Below are positions 39,651 through 49,563 of a stretch of 56,963 bases of DNA, one piece after another. Under the pieces are notes generated by a model that was given only the letters and a program-made list of their open reading frames with translations, had not been told where the DNA came from and did not search any database. Origin of the DNA: Pirellulales bacterium (GTDB lineage Bacteria; Planctomycetota; Planctomycetia; Pirellulales; JACPPG01); assembly GCA_035546535.1 (NCBI GenBank), contig DASZWQ010000135.1:1-56963 (forward strand). The letters are read 5' to 3'. The position numbers were made by a program, and so were the translations under genes. The first letter of the stretch is position 1; each line of letters starts with the position of its first letter.

Positions 39651-40175
39651 ATGACCGCTGCTACGATCGACGATTTTGCGATAGGCGCGGCGTTTCTTGC
39701 CGAGGCGCGCGACCGCCTGGCGGCGGCGCACGCGCTACTGCAACATTGCGCCGCCCAACTGAACGATGAGCAAATCTGGTGGCGCCCCCGTGACAGTCAA
39801 AACAGCATCGGCAACCTGCTATTGCACATTACGGGCAACCTTCACGAACGAATCGTGAGCCTCGTTGGCGGTGAGTCGAGCCGGCGAAACCGTCCACAGG
39901 AATTCGCCGAACGCGGACCGATCCCGCGCAACGAGCTTCTCGAGCGACTACGACAAGTTGTCGCCCAGTGCGATGGCATCCTTGTCAATTTGTCGCCGGG
40001 GCGTTTGCTCGAACCGCGCTCCTACGAGGGCATCAATCAACGCTTCGACTTAAACGTGCTCGGGGTCATCCTTCACACGCTCCTGCACATGACCGGCCAC
40101 ACCCAGGAAATCGTCTTCATGACACGATCCATCCTGGGGGATAACTATAGGTTTTCGAATCCCGCCGCTAAATGA
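39651..40175 (+). CDS. DinB-like (DUF1572) protein
   Basis: The 174-aa protein fits the DinB four-helix bundle: AAHALLQHCAAQLNDEQIWW, then NSIGNLLLHITGNLHERIV and, near the C-terminus, LGVILHTLLHMTGHTQEIVF. His residues in the second and last helices can form the family's metal site. DinB-like proteins often act as metal-dependent thiol transferases with bacillithiol or mycothiol, but many have no known role. It lies 27 bases after the DUF1501 gene and may be cotranscribed, although no functional link is clear. Confidence 0.82.
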   Translation: MTAATIDDFAIGAAFLAEARDRLAAAHALLQHCAAQLNDEQIWWRPRDSQNSIGNLLLHITGNLHERIVSLVGGESSRRNRPQEFAERGPIPRNELLERLRQVVAQCDGILVNLSPGRLLEPRSYEGINQRFDLNVLGVILHTLLHMTGHTQEIVFMTRSILGDNYRFSNPAAK

Positions 40176-40363
40176 CGGCTTTGGCGACCGCTGCCAAACA
40201 TTAATCCCGTCGCTGCTTAGTGTTTTTCAATAGGCAAAGTCAGCACGGTTTGCGACTTTCATTAAGTCCGGCCGGCCCCTTAAGTCTCGCTTTGCGTTTC
40301 CCCTCTCGGTCGGGCATACTAACGTGGGGTACGGAGGGTGGCACGCTCAGGGCCGGGGCATTC

Positions 40364-42166
40364 ATGACGATTGCGTTTACGTGTCCAAATTGCCTGACCG
40401 ACCTGCGCTTGCAGGACCGGCACGCGGGCGAATGCGTCAAGTGCCCGCGTTGCCACGGCTTGATGGTCGTTCCGGACGTGGACGAATCGGCGACAGGCGA
40501 CGACATGGCGCCTGCCGCATCTCAGCAGTCTGCTGCGGCGCAGCCTCCATTCGACGATTGGCAGGCCCATTTGCGCCCCACGCGCGGCGCCGCCACCGAG
40601 ACGCCGGGGCAGAAGCCTCGGCAGCCAGAGACCACGCCCGAGGGGCGCGTGAAATTCTTCTGCGGCAGTTGCGGCACCAAAATGAGTGCCGCGATTGCGT
40701 CCGCAGGCCGGCTCGTGACCTGCCCCTCTTGCCACACCCAGCAACGCATTCCGGCCGGGCAGCAGCGGTATGCCGATACGGCGAGCGCTCGGCTGGATCA
40801 AACGCCGCCCCACTCCCTCGACCGGCGTGCGCTCGGCGGCAGCTCCGATAGCTTGATCGACGCGCTCGACAACGTCGACCTGGCCGAAGCCAGGGCACCC
40901 GCCGCTTCGCCTTTTCTCACCGGCCAAACGAATGTCGCATCGCGCCGGAACCGTCCGCCTCACTGGCTCTTGACCTGGTCAACCGCTCTGGTGGCGGCGG
41001 GCACGCTTTTGGGGCTGCTGCTCGTCTGGGTTGCGATGTCGGCGCCCGCACTTTATCGCGATCACGTTCGTCCTTATTTCGACAAGCACCTTGCGCCAGC
41101 GATCGGCGGTGACCGGGGGCGAGAAATGATGCGGCTTGCCGAAGAGCTGATCGAGGAAACCGAAAAGTTAACGCAGACACTGCGCCAAGTTCACGACGTA
41201 GAGTCGGCGCGAGCGCAGATGCCTGCCTATATCGAACTTTTGCTCCATGCCACCGACTTGGAGCAAAAGTTCACCGAGCTGCACGACCAGGCTGCTGGCG
41301 CACTGCTTCCCCAAACATTCGCCGGCCTATCCGAACGAATGCGTCAGAAGGCAGCCGAGTTAAAGCAGGAATCAATGCGATGCGGGACGATTCCCGGTGT
41401 CCCTGCCATCATAGCTAATGCCCTGGCGGAAGTTTTGACCCGCGACCGGACCGGAAAACTTGGCGAGGCGCTCAAGAAGACGGCCGACGGCCGCGCGCTC
41501 TTGGCCGCCGTGGAACAATCAAAACAGCTCGGCCCACAAAACGCGCCGCCGGCGCCCGTGGCACCGCCGCAACCGGTCGCGCCGGTCGAGCAACACGGCG
41601 CCGCGCCCGTGCCGCGCGCTTCGGACATTAGCTCAGCGCCGAGCGCGTTGCCTCAGGCGCTCCCGCCGCAAGAACCCGCTGCGACGCTCAGCGGCGAGGC
41701 GGGCAATACGCCGGAGAACCGGGCGTCGCACGATTCCAGGGCCTTCCAGCACGTCGCGCTACTCAATCACCTGGCGTCGCTGCAGAGCCAGTTACTCGAC
41801 CGCTCGCGCTTGATCGTCGACGCCGAGTCGCTACAGAAAAAGGGTTCCAGTTGGACCACGATGGCGCGAATGTGGCAAGGACGTGAAGCCGAGGTCCAGA
41901 ACCTGGCCGGGCAGGAATTCGTCGGCGAGCAGGCCAATCGCTACCTGCAAGCCAAGGAAACGACCGACCGCCAGCGCGCGCAGCTGGCAGCCGAGTTCAA
42001 TCGACTCGACAAGCTCGGACTCTTGGCAAAACTGAACGCACAGCTCGTGAAACACGGCGGGACCGCCGTCGGTTCGGGCAGCATGGCAACCGACGGCGAG
42101 AACGGTGTCAGGAAGCCGTCCAAGCGCGCCTCGCCCCGAGCGCTAAAACGTGTGACGCCGCAGTGA
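40364..42166 (+). CDS. Double zinc-ribbon membrane protein of unknown function
   Basis: The 600-aa protein has two zinc ribbons: Cys7-x2-Cys10 with Cys27-x2-Cys30, and Cys100-x2-Cys103 with Cys120-x2-Cys123, each in an FxCxxC...CPxCH context. One membrane helix follows at about 200-228 (LLTWSTALVAAGTLLGLLLV). The remainder, about 230-600, is mostly helical and Gln/Glu/Ala-rich with a Pro-rich linker around 385-460, and would lie outside the membrane if the ribbons are cytoplasmic. The start at 40364 is chosen over 40220 because the first ribbon begins immediately after it. No enzyme motif is visible. Similar modular zinc-ribbon/TM proteins are frequent in planctomycetes, with no known function. 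It is convergent with the Ala/Pro-rich lipoprotein gene. Confidence 0.7.
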   Translation: MTIAFTCPNCLTDLRLQDRHAGECVKCPRCHGLMVVPDVDESATGDDMAPAASQQSAAAQPPFDDWQAHLRPTRGAATETPGQKPRQPETTPEGRVKFFCGSCGTKMSAAIASAGRLVTCPSCHTQQRIPAGQQRYADTASARLDQTPPHSLDRRALGGSSDSLIDALDNVDLAEARAPAASPFLTGQTNVASRRNRPPHWLLTWSTALVAAGTLLGLLLVWVAMSAPALYRDHVRPYFDKHLAPAIGGDRGREMMRLAEELIEETEKLTQTLRQVHDVESARAQMPAYIELLLHATDLEQKFTELHDQAAGALLPQTFAGLSERMRQKAAELKQESMRCGTIPGVPAIIANALAEVLTRDRTGKLGEALKKTADGRALLAAVEQSKQLGPQNAPPAPVAPPQPVAPVEQHGAAPVPRASDISSAPSALPQALPPQEPAATLSGEAGNTPENRASHDSRAFQHVALLNHLASLQSQLLDRSRLIVDAESLQKKGSSWTTMARMWQGREAEVQNLAGQEFVGEQANRYLQAKETTDRQRAQLAAEFNRLDKLGLLAKLNAQLVKHGGTAVGSGSMATDGENGVRKPSKRASPRALKRVTPQ

Positions 42167-42242
42167 CGTGCAGACTGTGACTGCTTGCCGCGCCAGTTAC
42201 TTAAAAGATTGCCGGCAGCCTTACACGCCATCGATCGGCGTC

Positions 42243-44777
42243 TCAATACTCCTTATCCGCTCCGCCTCTTTTCCATTTGCGCTTGGAACTCTCGCCGTCT
42301 TCTGACGGTGGTGCGCGGTATTCCGGAATCTCGACGACCAGAATCTCGATCGTCAGCGGCTCGAGCTTTTCCAACTCGCGGCGATCGGTTGATTTGCCGT
42401 CGTCGTTTTCTTCCTCCTCAGGCGCGGCATCCTCATGTCGCGTGAACATCACATCCACGGTGCGATCCTGCCCGTGCTCGACCCCCTGCCCCATCCAGTC
42501 CATCCAGCGTCCGTACGGCCGCGGGCGGCTGGTGACGCCCTTGAGCTGCTTCAAATAGTGAGTATTCAGTTTGTAAAGGCTGGCCGTGTCTTCCATGCGC
42601 ACGTAATGCACCGCCAACGGCGCCACGTCCAGCGCGCGCAGCCGCTTGGGCAAGTCGTCGGGCCAGCACATGTGATATTCGGCGACGATGTGCGCTCCTT
42701 CGTGAAGTTCGAGCGGGAACCTGCCCGCACGGCTCGCCACGCTCACCTCGGCATCGGCGTTTGATGCTGTGGACGTTTTGCCGGCCACACTCGCGGTTGC
42801 TGGCTTACTCGCGCTTGAGCGGTGAATCAGATGCTCGTGGCCGACCCCCGCCTGCGCCGCCGCGTAGAAGCGACTGTTGAGAATTTTCACGAAATCCTCG
42901 GTGGCCTTCATCCAGGCATAGCGGGCTTTTTCCTCCTTTTCCGACCACTTCTCCTTGCCCCCTGCTCCTTTCTGCTTGCGGTCAGCGTTTTGCTTACCAC
43001 GCTTGGTGCGCGGTTGCTGCTTGGGAGGTTCTTCCTTGCGCGGGATGCGCTTTACCAGCACCAAGGCTCCGGGGTCATGAATCAGGTCGCCAAACGTGGC
43101 GCCGAGTTTGGTTGCCTCGGGACCGTCGCCCCAGCATTCTTGGTTCAATTCGCCCAAAGCCGTACGCATGGCAGTCTGAGGAATCGAGACGGCCAATTGC
43201 AGGCCGTCGGTGAAGTCGGCATAATCTTCGGCGTCCTCGGCGGATTTGCTCAATCTGTCCACGACGTCCTCGCTCCATATCCCATTGATCACCGCGCGCA
43301 GCGTGGCACTTTCCGCCGAATCGTTCGCTCCGGCACCGGCGTCACTCGTCGCGGCACCGGCCGAGGACGAGCCGCCAGAGCTCAAGCCCAGCAATTGGTC
43401 GACCGCCGCGGCACTCATCCCCACGAAGCGACGCTCCAGCTCTTGGCGCGAACTATCGTCGAGCTTCGTGCTGTTGAACAGCTTGGCCTGCGCCGGAAGA
43501 TTGCTGGGCTGCGGCTTCATGATCAAGGCCATCACTGCCGCGCGCTGGTCGGCCGAGGCCGCCTTGCGCAAGGCTGCGTCGGCCAGTGCCGCGCGCACCT
43601 CGCTCGAGGCCGTCTCGTCGATCGCTGCGAGCAATTGCGCCTGCAAGGCCGGATCCGCCGCGCCCCCGGGCCGCAGGAGCGAATTATTCACCGCCGCTGC
43701 CAGCAGCATGTCTTGCTCGTCCTTCGAGGGCTTGATCAGAATCGCCCGCGCCGCCAGGCCGGTCACGGCCACGTCGGGAAGAGCCGTTTTCAATTCGCCC
43801 AGCAAAAGTCGCTTCAAGGCTCCGCGCGCCGTCGCCGTGTGATTGCCGCCGAGCGACGTAATAATGGCCGCGACGACGGCATCTTCCGTCACAGGCGGCA
43901 AAGACTGCGGAATTGCCCCAGCAGCCTGCATGCGCGCGATGGCCGCGCGGACCTGCGGATCGTTGGGATCAACGGTCGAGCCGTCGGGCAACTTGATCTT
44001 TCCGTCCGGCGTCAAAGGCACACCCGGTGGCAAACCTGGCGGAGCCGCGCCGGCTGCCGGTGCCGCAGGAGCCGCTGCGGGAGTGGCCGCCGGCGCTGCG
44101 GCATCTGCCGGGGGTGTCGGGATCGCCGCGGCGGGTGTTCCCGCGCCCGCCGGCGCCTTCAGCAACTCGACCAGCAAACGAGCCGCGTTTTCGCTGCTCG
44201 ATTTCGACGGCCCTAGATGTGCCACGGCCGCGACCAGGCGCGGATCGTTTTCGGCGCGGGCATGGCGGTAGTCGTCCGGCTTCCAACTGCCGAGATTGTT
44301 GCTGCGGCCGCCCGCTCCCACAGTCCTGCCCGACAGACCAGGAATCGATTGCAGCGCTTGCTGAGGAACGGCCGCCATGATGTTCCCCGCGGGGCTCGGA
44401 TTGCCCCCCGCCATCGGCGCCGCGGCACCGCTGGGATTGGCGGGCGTCGCGCCGCCGGCGGGCGAGGTGGACGCCGCAGTTGTTTGAGGACTGCCACCGC
44501 CAGGAGGCGCAGGCCCGGTAGCCGTTGGGGCAGCCGCGCCTGCACTGGGCGCTGCAGCTGGAGTGCTGGCAGGAGTCGGCGTTGTAGGAACCGCGGGCGG
44601 GGCGGCCGCTGGAGCGGGGGCGGGAGCCGCTGGCGCTGCCGTTGGCGACGTCGCCTTCGAATCGCCTCCCCCACAGCCGGCAATCGCGAACAAGCCACAG
44701 ACCGCTGTGCAGCAAACTGCCGCATACCGCCGCGCCGCCGATCCTGGCAGCACAAGCGCAAAATCCCACGTGGCCAT
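42243..44777 (-). CDS. Large Ala/Pro-rich lipoprotein of unknown function
   Basis: The 844-aa product has a signal peptide ending in a lipobox (AIAG-Cys35). A long Ala/Pro/Thr-rich linker covers about 40-155, and a second lies at about 225-280. In between and after are helical segments, about 310-520, whose spacing (LRAALADAALRKAASADQRA and similar) suggests alpha-helical repeats of a HEAT-like kind. The C-terminal third (about 590-844) contains a very basic stretch (RTKRGKQNADRKQK) and then a folded-looking region with HYVRMEDTASLYKLNTHYLK. An upstream in-frame start at 45086 is rejected because the ATG at 44777 has AGGA before it and starts the signal peptide. No family is recognised. Confidence 0.7.
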   Translation of the reverse strand: MATWDFALVLPGSAARRYAAVCCTAVCGLFAIAGCGGGDSKATSPTAAPAAPAPAPAAAPPAVPTTPTPASTPAAAPSAGAAAPTATGPAPPGGGSPQTTAASTSPAGGATPANPSGAAAPMAGGNPSPAGNIMAAVPQQALQSIPGLSGRTVGAGGRSNNLGSWKPDDYRHARAENDPRLVAAVAHLGPSKSSSENAARLLVELLKAPAGAGTPAAAIPTPPADAAAPAATPAAAPAAPAAGAAPPGLPPGVPLTPDGKIKLPDGSTVDPNDPQVRAAIARMQAAGAIPQSLPPVTEDAVVAAIITSLGGNHTATARGALKRLLLGELKTALPDVAVTGLAARAILIKPSKDEQDMLLAAAVNNSLLRPGGAADPALQAQLLAAIDETASSEVRAALADAALRKAASADQRAAVMALIMKPQPSNLPAQAKLFNSTKLDDSSRQELERRFVGMSAAAVDQLLGLSSGGSSSAGAATSDAGAGANDSAESATLRAVINGIWSEDVVDRLSKSAEDAEDYADFTDGLQLAVSIPQTAMRTALGELNQECWGDGPEATKLGATFGDLIHDPGALVLVKRIPRKEEPPKQQPRTKRGKQNADRKQKGAGGKEKWSEKEEKARYAWMKATEDFVKILNSRFYAAAQAGVGHEHLIHRSSASKPATASVAGKTSTASNADAEVSVASRAGRFPLELHEGAHIVAEYHMCWPDDLPKRLRALDVAPLAVHYVRMEDTASLYKLNTHYLKQLKGVTSRPRPYGRWMDWMGQGVEHGQDRTVDVMFTRHEDAAPEEEENDDGKSTDRRELEKLEPLTIEILVVEIPEYRAPPSEDGESSKRKWKRGGADKEY

Positions 44778-45236
44778 CAAAGCATCCTTCGTGCAAATGA
44801 GGCGTCTGTTCCGCGTTTGACCCGGCGAGCCAAGTTCCCCGTTTTCCCAAGCGAGGCGGTTCGCGCGAGCTTCCGTAAAGTCAGTATGGCAGAAGCCTTG
44901 GCAAAAGGCCATGAATCGCCGCAGCGCCAAAAGTGGCGCACAGACCCTCGCACGAGACCGGAAATCGCGGGCATCGCAACCGCGGGAACTCCGAGGGGGC
45001 GGCAGCGAAGACTTCGGCCGGAAATCGCGAGCGAGGCGAAGCTTTGCCCGCAACCAGTCTGACATTGACCCTATCCGCTGTTCCACTAAAATGTTGCGCT
45101 CTTTGAGGTTATTGTTTCTCGGTGGGGGTCAACCACAATCAGTTTCCCTGCGCCGTGACAGGCTGCACGCGTTACGCCTGACAGCCGAGTGACCGAACAC
45201 TGCACGGGAATCTTTTGTCTGCCGTAGAGCAGAGCA
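44778..45236. other. 459-base divergent region upstream of lysS
   Basis: Separates the lipoprotein gene (reverse) from lysS (forward). Apart from the promoter candidate at 45066-45093 it contains no clear gene, tRNA-like fold or riboswitch; the GC-rich first half has several CGGAAATCGCG-type near repeats (44959 and 45018). Confidence 0.5.
45066..45093 (+). promoter_or_regulatory. Candidate sigma-70-type promoter for the lysS operon
   Basis: TTGACC (45066-45071) and TAAAAT (45088-45093) are spaced by 16 bases in an otherwise GC-rich divergent region, about 140 bases upstream of the lysS start. The match to consensus is strong; the assignment is inference. Confidence 0.45.
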
Positions 45237-46772
45237 ATGAACCAATCGACGATGAGCGATCGAGCGCCCCAAGACGCAGCAGCCGCCGACCTGACGATGC
45301 ACCAGGCCGCGCGGCGTGAAAAGCTGCGCAAGCTTCGCGAGCTTGGCGTCGACCCCTGGGGGCAGCGCTTCGACGACCATCAACGAATCGGGGAAATCCG
45401 CCGCCGCGAGTCCGAGATCCAATCCAGGCCGGCCGCCGAAGGCGAGCGCGGGCCCGAGGAGCACGGCCCTACGGTGCGCGCCGCAGGCCGCATCATGCTC
45501 ATGCGGCACGGCGGCAAATCGATCTTTGCCAACATTGCCGATTGGTCAGGGCAGATTCAACTGCTCATCGGCAAGTCGCAAGTCGGCGACGAGAATTGGG
45601 CGCTGACCGAGTGTTTCGACCTGGGAGACATCATCGGGGTCGAGGGAGAGCTGAAGCACACGCGCACCGGCGAGCTGACGATCTTTGTCGCCCGCCTGTT
45701 CTTCCTCACCAAGTCGCTCGAACCGCATCCCGACAAGCACCACGGCCTGGCCGATCCCGAGCAGCGGCAGCGCAAGCGCTATCTGGACCTGATCCACACC
45801 GAAGGCTCGCTCGACCGGTTTGTCAATCGCACGCGGATCGTCCATTCGATTCGTCAGACGCTGGCCAGCCAGGGATATGTAGAGATCGAAGGGCCGACTT
45901 TGCATTCGATCGCCGGTGGCGCCGCGGCCCGGCCGTTCAAGACGCATCACAATGCGCTCGACATTCCGCTGTTTTTACGGATCGCGCTCGAGTTGCATTT
46001 GAAGCGGCTGCTCGTCGGCGGCGTGGAACGTGTCTACGAGCTGGGGCGCGTTTATCGCAACGAAGGGATCAGCCAACGGCACAATCCCGAGTTCACCATG
46101 CTCGAGGTTTATCAGGCCTACGGCGACTACGGCACGATGATGGACCTGGCCGAGAACTTGATCGTCGACGCGATTCGCTCGACCGGGCAAAATCTGCAAT
46201 TGCCCTGGGGCGACAAGACGATCGATTTCACGCCTCCTTTTGCCCGCAAAACCTACGACGAGCTACTCACCGAACACGCCGGTATTTCCGCGACCGACGA
46301 GCCGGCCATGAAGCGGCTGGCCCAATCGCTCGGCATCGACATTGCCGGCAAGCACCCCGACGTGATCAAGAGCGAGATCTTCGAGGCCAAGGTCGAGGAC
46401 GCGCTCATCGGCCCGATCTTCGTTACCGATTATCCGGCCAGCATCTGCCCGCTGACGAAACGCAAGACGTCGAACCCGGCCGTGGCCGAACGCTTCGAGC
46501 TGATCGTCGAGGGCATGGAGCTGGCCAACGCCTACACCGAATTGAATGATCCCGATTTGCAGGCCGAGTTGTTCAGCACGCAACTGGCCGGGCTGCCGGA
46601 AGAAGAGTCAATGGCCAAAATGGACCACGATTTCCTCCGTGCCATGCGGTACGGCATGCCGCCGGCCGGCGGCATGGGCATTGGCATCGACCGCCTGGTG
46701 ATGCTGCTGACGAACAGTCAATCGATTCGCGACGTGATTCTCTTCCCGCTATTGAGGCCCGAAACAACCTGA
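45237..46772 (+). CDS. lysS: Lysyl-tRNA synthetase, class II
   Basis: The 511-aa protein has the LysS order: a helical N-terminus (REKLRKLRELGVDPWGQRF), an OB-fold anticodon-binding domain (about 70-180, VRAAGRIMLMRHGGKSIFAN), and the class II catalytic domain. Motif 1 is at FVNRTRIVHSIRQTLASQGY, motif 2 is YELGRVYRNEGISQRHNPEF, and motif 3 is PPAGGMGIGIDRLVMLLTNS. It charges tRNA-Lys in the cytoplasm. The length matches the bacterial family. It is the first gene of a closely spaced run (39 bases to the permease), although its functional link to the ABC transporter is not evident. Confidence 0.97.
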   Translation: MNQSTMSDRAPQDAAAADLTMHQAARREKLRKLRELGVDPWGQRFDDHQRIGEIRRRESEIQSRPAAEGERGPEEHGPTVRAAGRIMLMRHGGKSIFANIADWSGQIQLLIGKSQVGDENWALTECFDLGDIIGVEGELKHTRTGELTIFVARLFFLTKSLEPHPDKHHGLADPEQRQRKRYLDLIHTEGSLDRFVNRTRIVHSIRQTLASQGYVEIEGPTLHSIAGGAAARPFKTHHNALDIPLFLRIALELHLKRLLVGGVERVYELGRVYRNEGISQRHNPEFTMLEVYQAYGDYGTMMDLAENLIVDAIRSTGQNLQLPWGDKTIDFTPPFARKTYDELLTEHAGISATDEPAMKRLAQSLGIDIAGKHPDVIKSEIFEAKVEDALIGPIFVTDYPASICPLTKRKTSNPAVAERFELIVEGMELANAYTELNDPDLQAELFSTQLAGLPEEESMAKMDHDFLRAMRYGMPPAGGMGIGIDRLVMLLTNSQSIRDVILFPLLRPETT

Positions 46773-46811
46773 CGCCCCCCGCGCGTCGACGAACAGCTCA
46801 AAGGACTGAGC

Positions 46812-48677
46812 ATGTACAAACTACTGCTTTGCTGGCGGTATCTGCGAACGCGCTGGATTGCGCTGGCCTCGATCATCAGCGTCACGCTGGGCGTGGCCAC
46901 GATGATCGTCGTGAACAGCGTCATGGAAGGCTTTCGCAACGAGATGCAATCGCGCATCCACGGCATCCTTTCGGACCTGGTCTTCGAATCGAACAGCCTG
47001 GCCGGCTTCTACGATGCCGACTGGCACATGGAGCAGATTCGCCAGGTCGCGGGCGACCAGATCGAGGGGATGACCCCCACGGTCGTCGTACCGGCGATGC
47101 TCAGTTACGAATTCAACGGCAGCTCGATCACGCGCCCCGTGCAGTTGATCGGCATCGACGAGCGCACGCAAAGCCAGGTGGGAGACTTCTGTAACTATCT
47201 GCAGCACCCGAAGAATCGCGAAAAAATCAGCTTCGAGCTCCGCGAGAGCGGCTACGACGTCAACGATCATCAAGCGGGCCCCGCCTCGCAGCCGCGGCCC
47301 GACATGGCCGAGGCCGGCTGGGCCCATCGCCGCAAATCGGTCCAGCGCCAGCGCATGCTCGACGCCATGCAACCGCAAGCCGACCGCGGCGCGGCGGGCT
47401 CACACGATCCGTTCGCCGAACCGGTGCAACTGACCGCGGCCGGCGTACCCATTCGCGAGGCATCCGAGCGCGACGACGCGCAATCGCTTAGTCGCGCGGA
47501 GCCGCCCGAGTTGGAAGAAGCGCCCGACGGCGCAAACCCGCTCCGTGTTGCCGCCGCGGAGGCGGTTCGCACCGAGGGTACGATCGTTCGCGAAAGTATC
47601 GGCCACATAATCCCTGATGCTTCCGAGCCGCCGGCCCTGGAAACCGCGGCCGACGATTCGTTACCCACAGACGCAGCGGTGGTACCGATCGAAGAAGCGG
47701 CCGTTGCCGCCGTGGAATCGACCGCCGCGCCCTCCGACGAAAATGCCGCGTCAACGCCACGACCGGCTGATCCATTCGCCGGGCAGCCGCAACCGGCCGA
47801 CACCTTCGATCCGCTGAAGCAGCAGCATCCGGGCGCGGTCTTGGGCATCGCCACGGTGACGCATCCTTTGGCCGCCGGAAAGACGCTCTTCCTGGCCGTG
47901 CCTGGCGATGACGTGCGGCTGAGCTTTCCCACCGCGGGCACGCCGCCCGAGGTGAGCCACGCGTCGTTTACCGTCGTCGATTTGTACGAAAGCAAGATGA
48001 GCGAGTACGACGCCAGCTTCGTGTTCGTGCCGATCGAAGTCCTGCAACAATACCGCGGAATGTTCGATCCCGAGACCAAGATTGGTTACGCCACGAGCAT
48101 CCAGATCAAACTCAAGCCGGGAGCCGACGGTAACAAGGTGCGCGACATGCTGCGGGCCGCGTTCGCGCCGCAGGTTTACAACATTTCGACCTGGCGCGAC
48201 AAGCAAGGCCCGCTGCTGGCCGCCGTACAGATGGAAACGGCGATCCTCAACGTGCTCTTGTTCATGATCATTGCCGTCGCGGGCTTCGGCATCCTGGCGA
48301 TCTTTTTCATGATCGTCGTCGAGAAAACCCGCGATATCGGCATCCTCAAGGCACTCGGCGCCTCGCGGCGCGGGATCCTGGGAATCTTCCTGGGGTATGG
48401 CCTGTCGCTGGGGGTCGTCGGCGCGGGCGCCGGCATGATCATTGGCCTCTTGTTCGTCGCTTACATCAATGAAATCGCCGATCTGCTGGGCATGATCACG
48501 GGGCAAGAGGTGTTCGATCCCTCGATCTATTACTTCCAGCAGATCCCGACGATCGTCGAAATGGGAACCGTGACCTGGATCGTGGCCGGGGCGCTCGCGA
48601 TCGCCGTGCTGGCAAGCGTTCTGCCGGCGCGCCGCGCGGCACGCCTGCATCCTGTGGAGGCGCTACGCTATGAATAA
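46812..48677 (+). CDS. LolC/E-MacB-like ABC permease with long insertion
   Basis: The 621-aa protein has FtsX/LolC-type topology: TM1 at about 16-36, a large periplasmic domain, and TM2 to TM4 at about 478-503, 522-551 and 586-606. The coupling segment EKTRDIGILKALGASRRGIL and the ending [16 protein letters not shown] are characteristic of lipoprotein-releasing or MacB-like permeases. The periplasmic domain is interrupted at about 152-338 by a low-complexity region rich in Ala, Pro, Asp and Glu, absent from family members I know. It should work as a homodimer with the adjacent ATPase, since there is no second permease. The start is supported by AAAGGA. Its stop overlaps the ATPase start in ATGAATAA, indicating translational coupling. 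Confidence 0.88.
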   Translation: MYKLLLCWRYLRTRWIALASIISVTLGVATMIVVNSVMEGFRNEMQSRIHGILSDLVFESNSLAGFYDADWHMEQIRQVAGDQIEGMTPTVVVPAMLSYEFNGSSITRPVQLIGIDERTQSQVGDFCNYLQHPKNREKISFELRESGYDVNDHQAGPASQPRPDMAEAGWAHRRKSVQRQRMLDAMQPQADRGAAGSHDPFAEPVQLTAAGVPIREASERDDAQSLSRAEPPELEEAPDGANPLRVAAAEAVRTEGTIVRESIGHIIPDASEPPALETAADDSLPTDAAVVPIEEAAVAAVESTAAPSDENAASTPRPADPFAGQPQPADTFDPLKQQHPGAVLGIATVTHPLAAGKTLFLAVPGDDVRLSFPTAGTPPEVSHASFTVVDLYESKMSEYDASFVFVPIEVLQQYRGMFDPETKIGYATSIQIKLKPGADGNKVRDMLRAAFAPQVYNISTWRDKQGPLLAAVQMETAILNVLLFMIIAVAGFGILAIFFMIVVEKTRDIGILKALGASRRGILGIFLGYGLSLGVVGAGAGMIIGLLFVAYINEIADLLGMITGQEVFDPSIYYFQQIPTIVEMGTVTWIVAGALAIAVLASVLPARRAARLHPVEALRYE

Positions 48678-49482
48678 TCCTGTTGCCATCAACTCCGCCG
48701 GGCCCTCGGCAACGCGCGATCGCGGAGCGCCGCCGGGCACTCCTCACTACGCGCCGCAATCAGCATTCGACAAGACTGCCGCCACCGTGCCGCCACGCTT
48801 GCAGGCCGTGGGTTTGCGCAAGAGCTACCGCAAGGGGCAAGTCGAAATCCCCGTTCTCAAAGGCGTGAATTTCGATGTCCAGCCCGGCGAGTTCGTCTCG
48901 ATCATCGGCGCTAGCGGCTCGGGCAAGAGCACCCTCTTGCACCTGCTTGGGCTGCTCGACGGACCGGACGTGGGCGAAGTGCGTTTTGACGGTGCACGAA
49001 TCGATAATCTGCCCGCGCGGCGGCGCGATGCGCTGCGCAATCGGCAGTTCGGCATGATCTTCCAGTTCTATCATTTGCTGCCTGAGCTGAGCATGCTGGA
49101 AAACGTGCTCGCGCCGCAGATGATCGCCGCCGGCACGCTGAGCTATCTGCGCAACCGCCGGCGGCTGGCGCAGGAAGCCAAGGATCTGCTCGACGTCGTC
49201 GGCCTCGGCCATCGCCTGCGGCATCTGCCGCGCGAACTATCCGGGGGCGAAATGCAGCGGACCGCCATCGCCCGCGCCCTGGTGATGCGGCCGCAGGTCC
49301 TCTTGGCGGACGAACCGACGGGCAACCTCGATCGGGCCACGGGACGGGAAATCTTGCGCATTCTGCGAAGCTTGAATGCTCAACAGAACCTCACTATAGT
49401 CATGGTGACCCATGACCTGGCAATCGCCGAAGAGGCCGACCGCATCGTGCGATTGACCGAAGGTGGGGTCGCAGGAGCCTGA
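48670..49482 (+). CDS. LolD/MacB-like ABC transporter ATP-binding protein
   Basis: The 270-aa ATPase has Walker [10 protein letters not shown] at about 80-88, a Q-loop in [13 protein letters not shown], the signature LSGGEMQR, Walker [13 protein letters not shown] and a switch His in [15 protein letters not shown]. The PTGNLD sequence and the gene order permease-ATPase match the LolD/MacB group, which moves lipoproteins, peptides or drugs from the inner membrane. The first 45 residues before the core are a low-complexity extension. The start at 48670 overlaps the permease stop by 8 bases. LolA and LolB are not encoded in the window, so the cargo is uncertain. Confidence 0.93.
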   Translation: MNNPVAINSAGPSATRDRGAPPGTPHYAPQSAFDKTAATVPPRLQAVGLRKSYRKGQVEIPVLKGVNFDVQPGEFVSIIGASGSGKSTLLHLLGLLDGPDVGEVRFDGARIDNLPARRRDALRNRQFGMIFQFYHLLPELSMLENVLAPQMIAAGTLSYLRNRRRLAQEAKDLLDVVGLGHRLRHLPRELSGGEMQRTAIARALVMRPQVLLADEPTGNLDRATGREILRILRSLNAQQNLTIVMVTHDLAIAEEADRIVRLTEGGVAGA

Positions 49483-49563
49483 TCCGCTGGGGGTCGGGCT
49501 TGTCTTTTTTTCGCGCTTGCGCGCTTGCGCCTGCGCTACATCCATCGAGGCGGTTGCGCTCGC

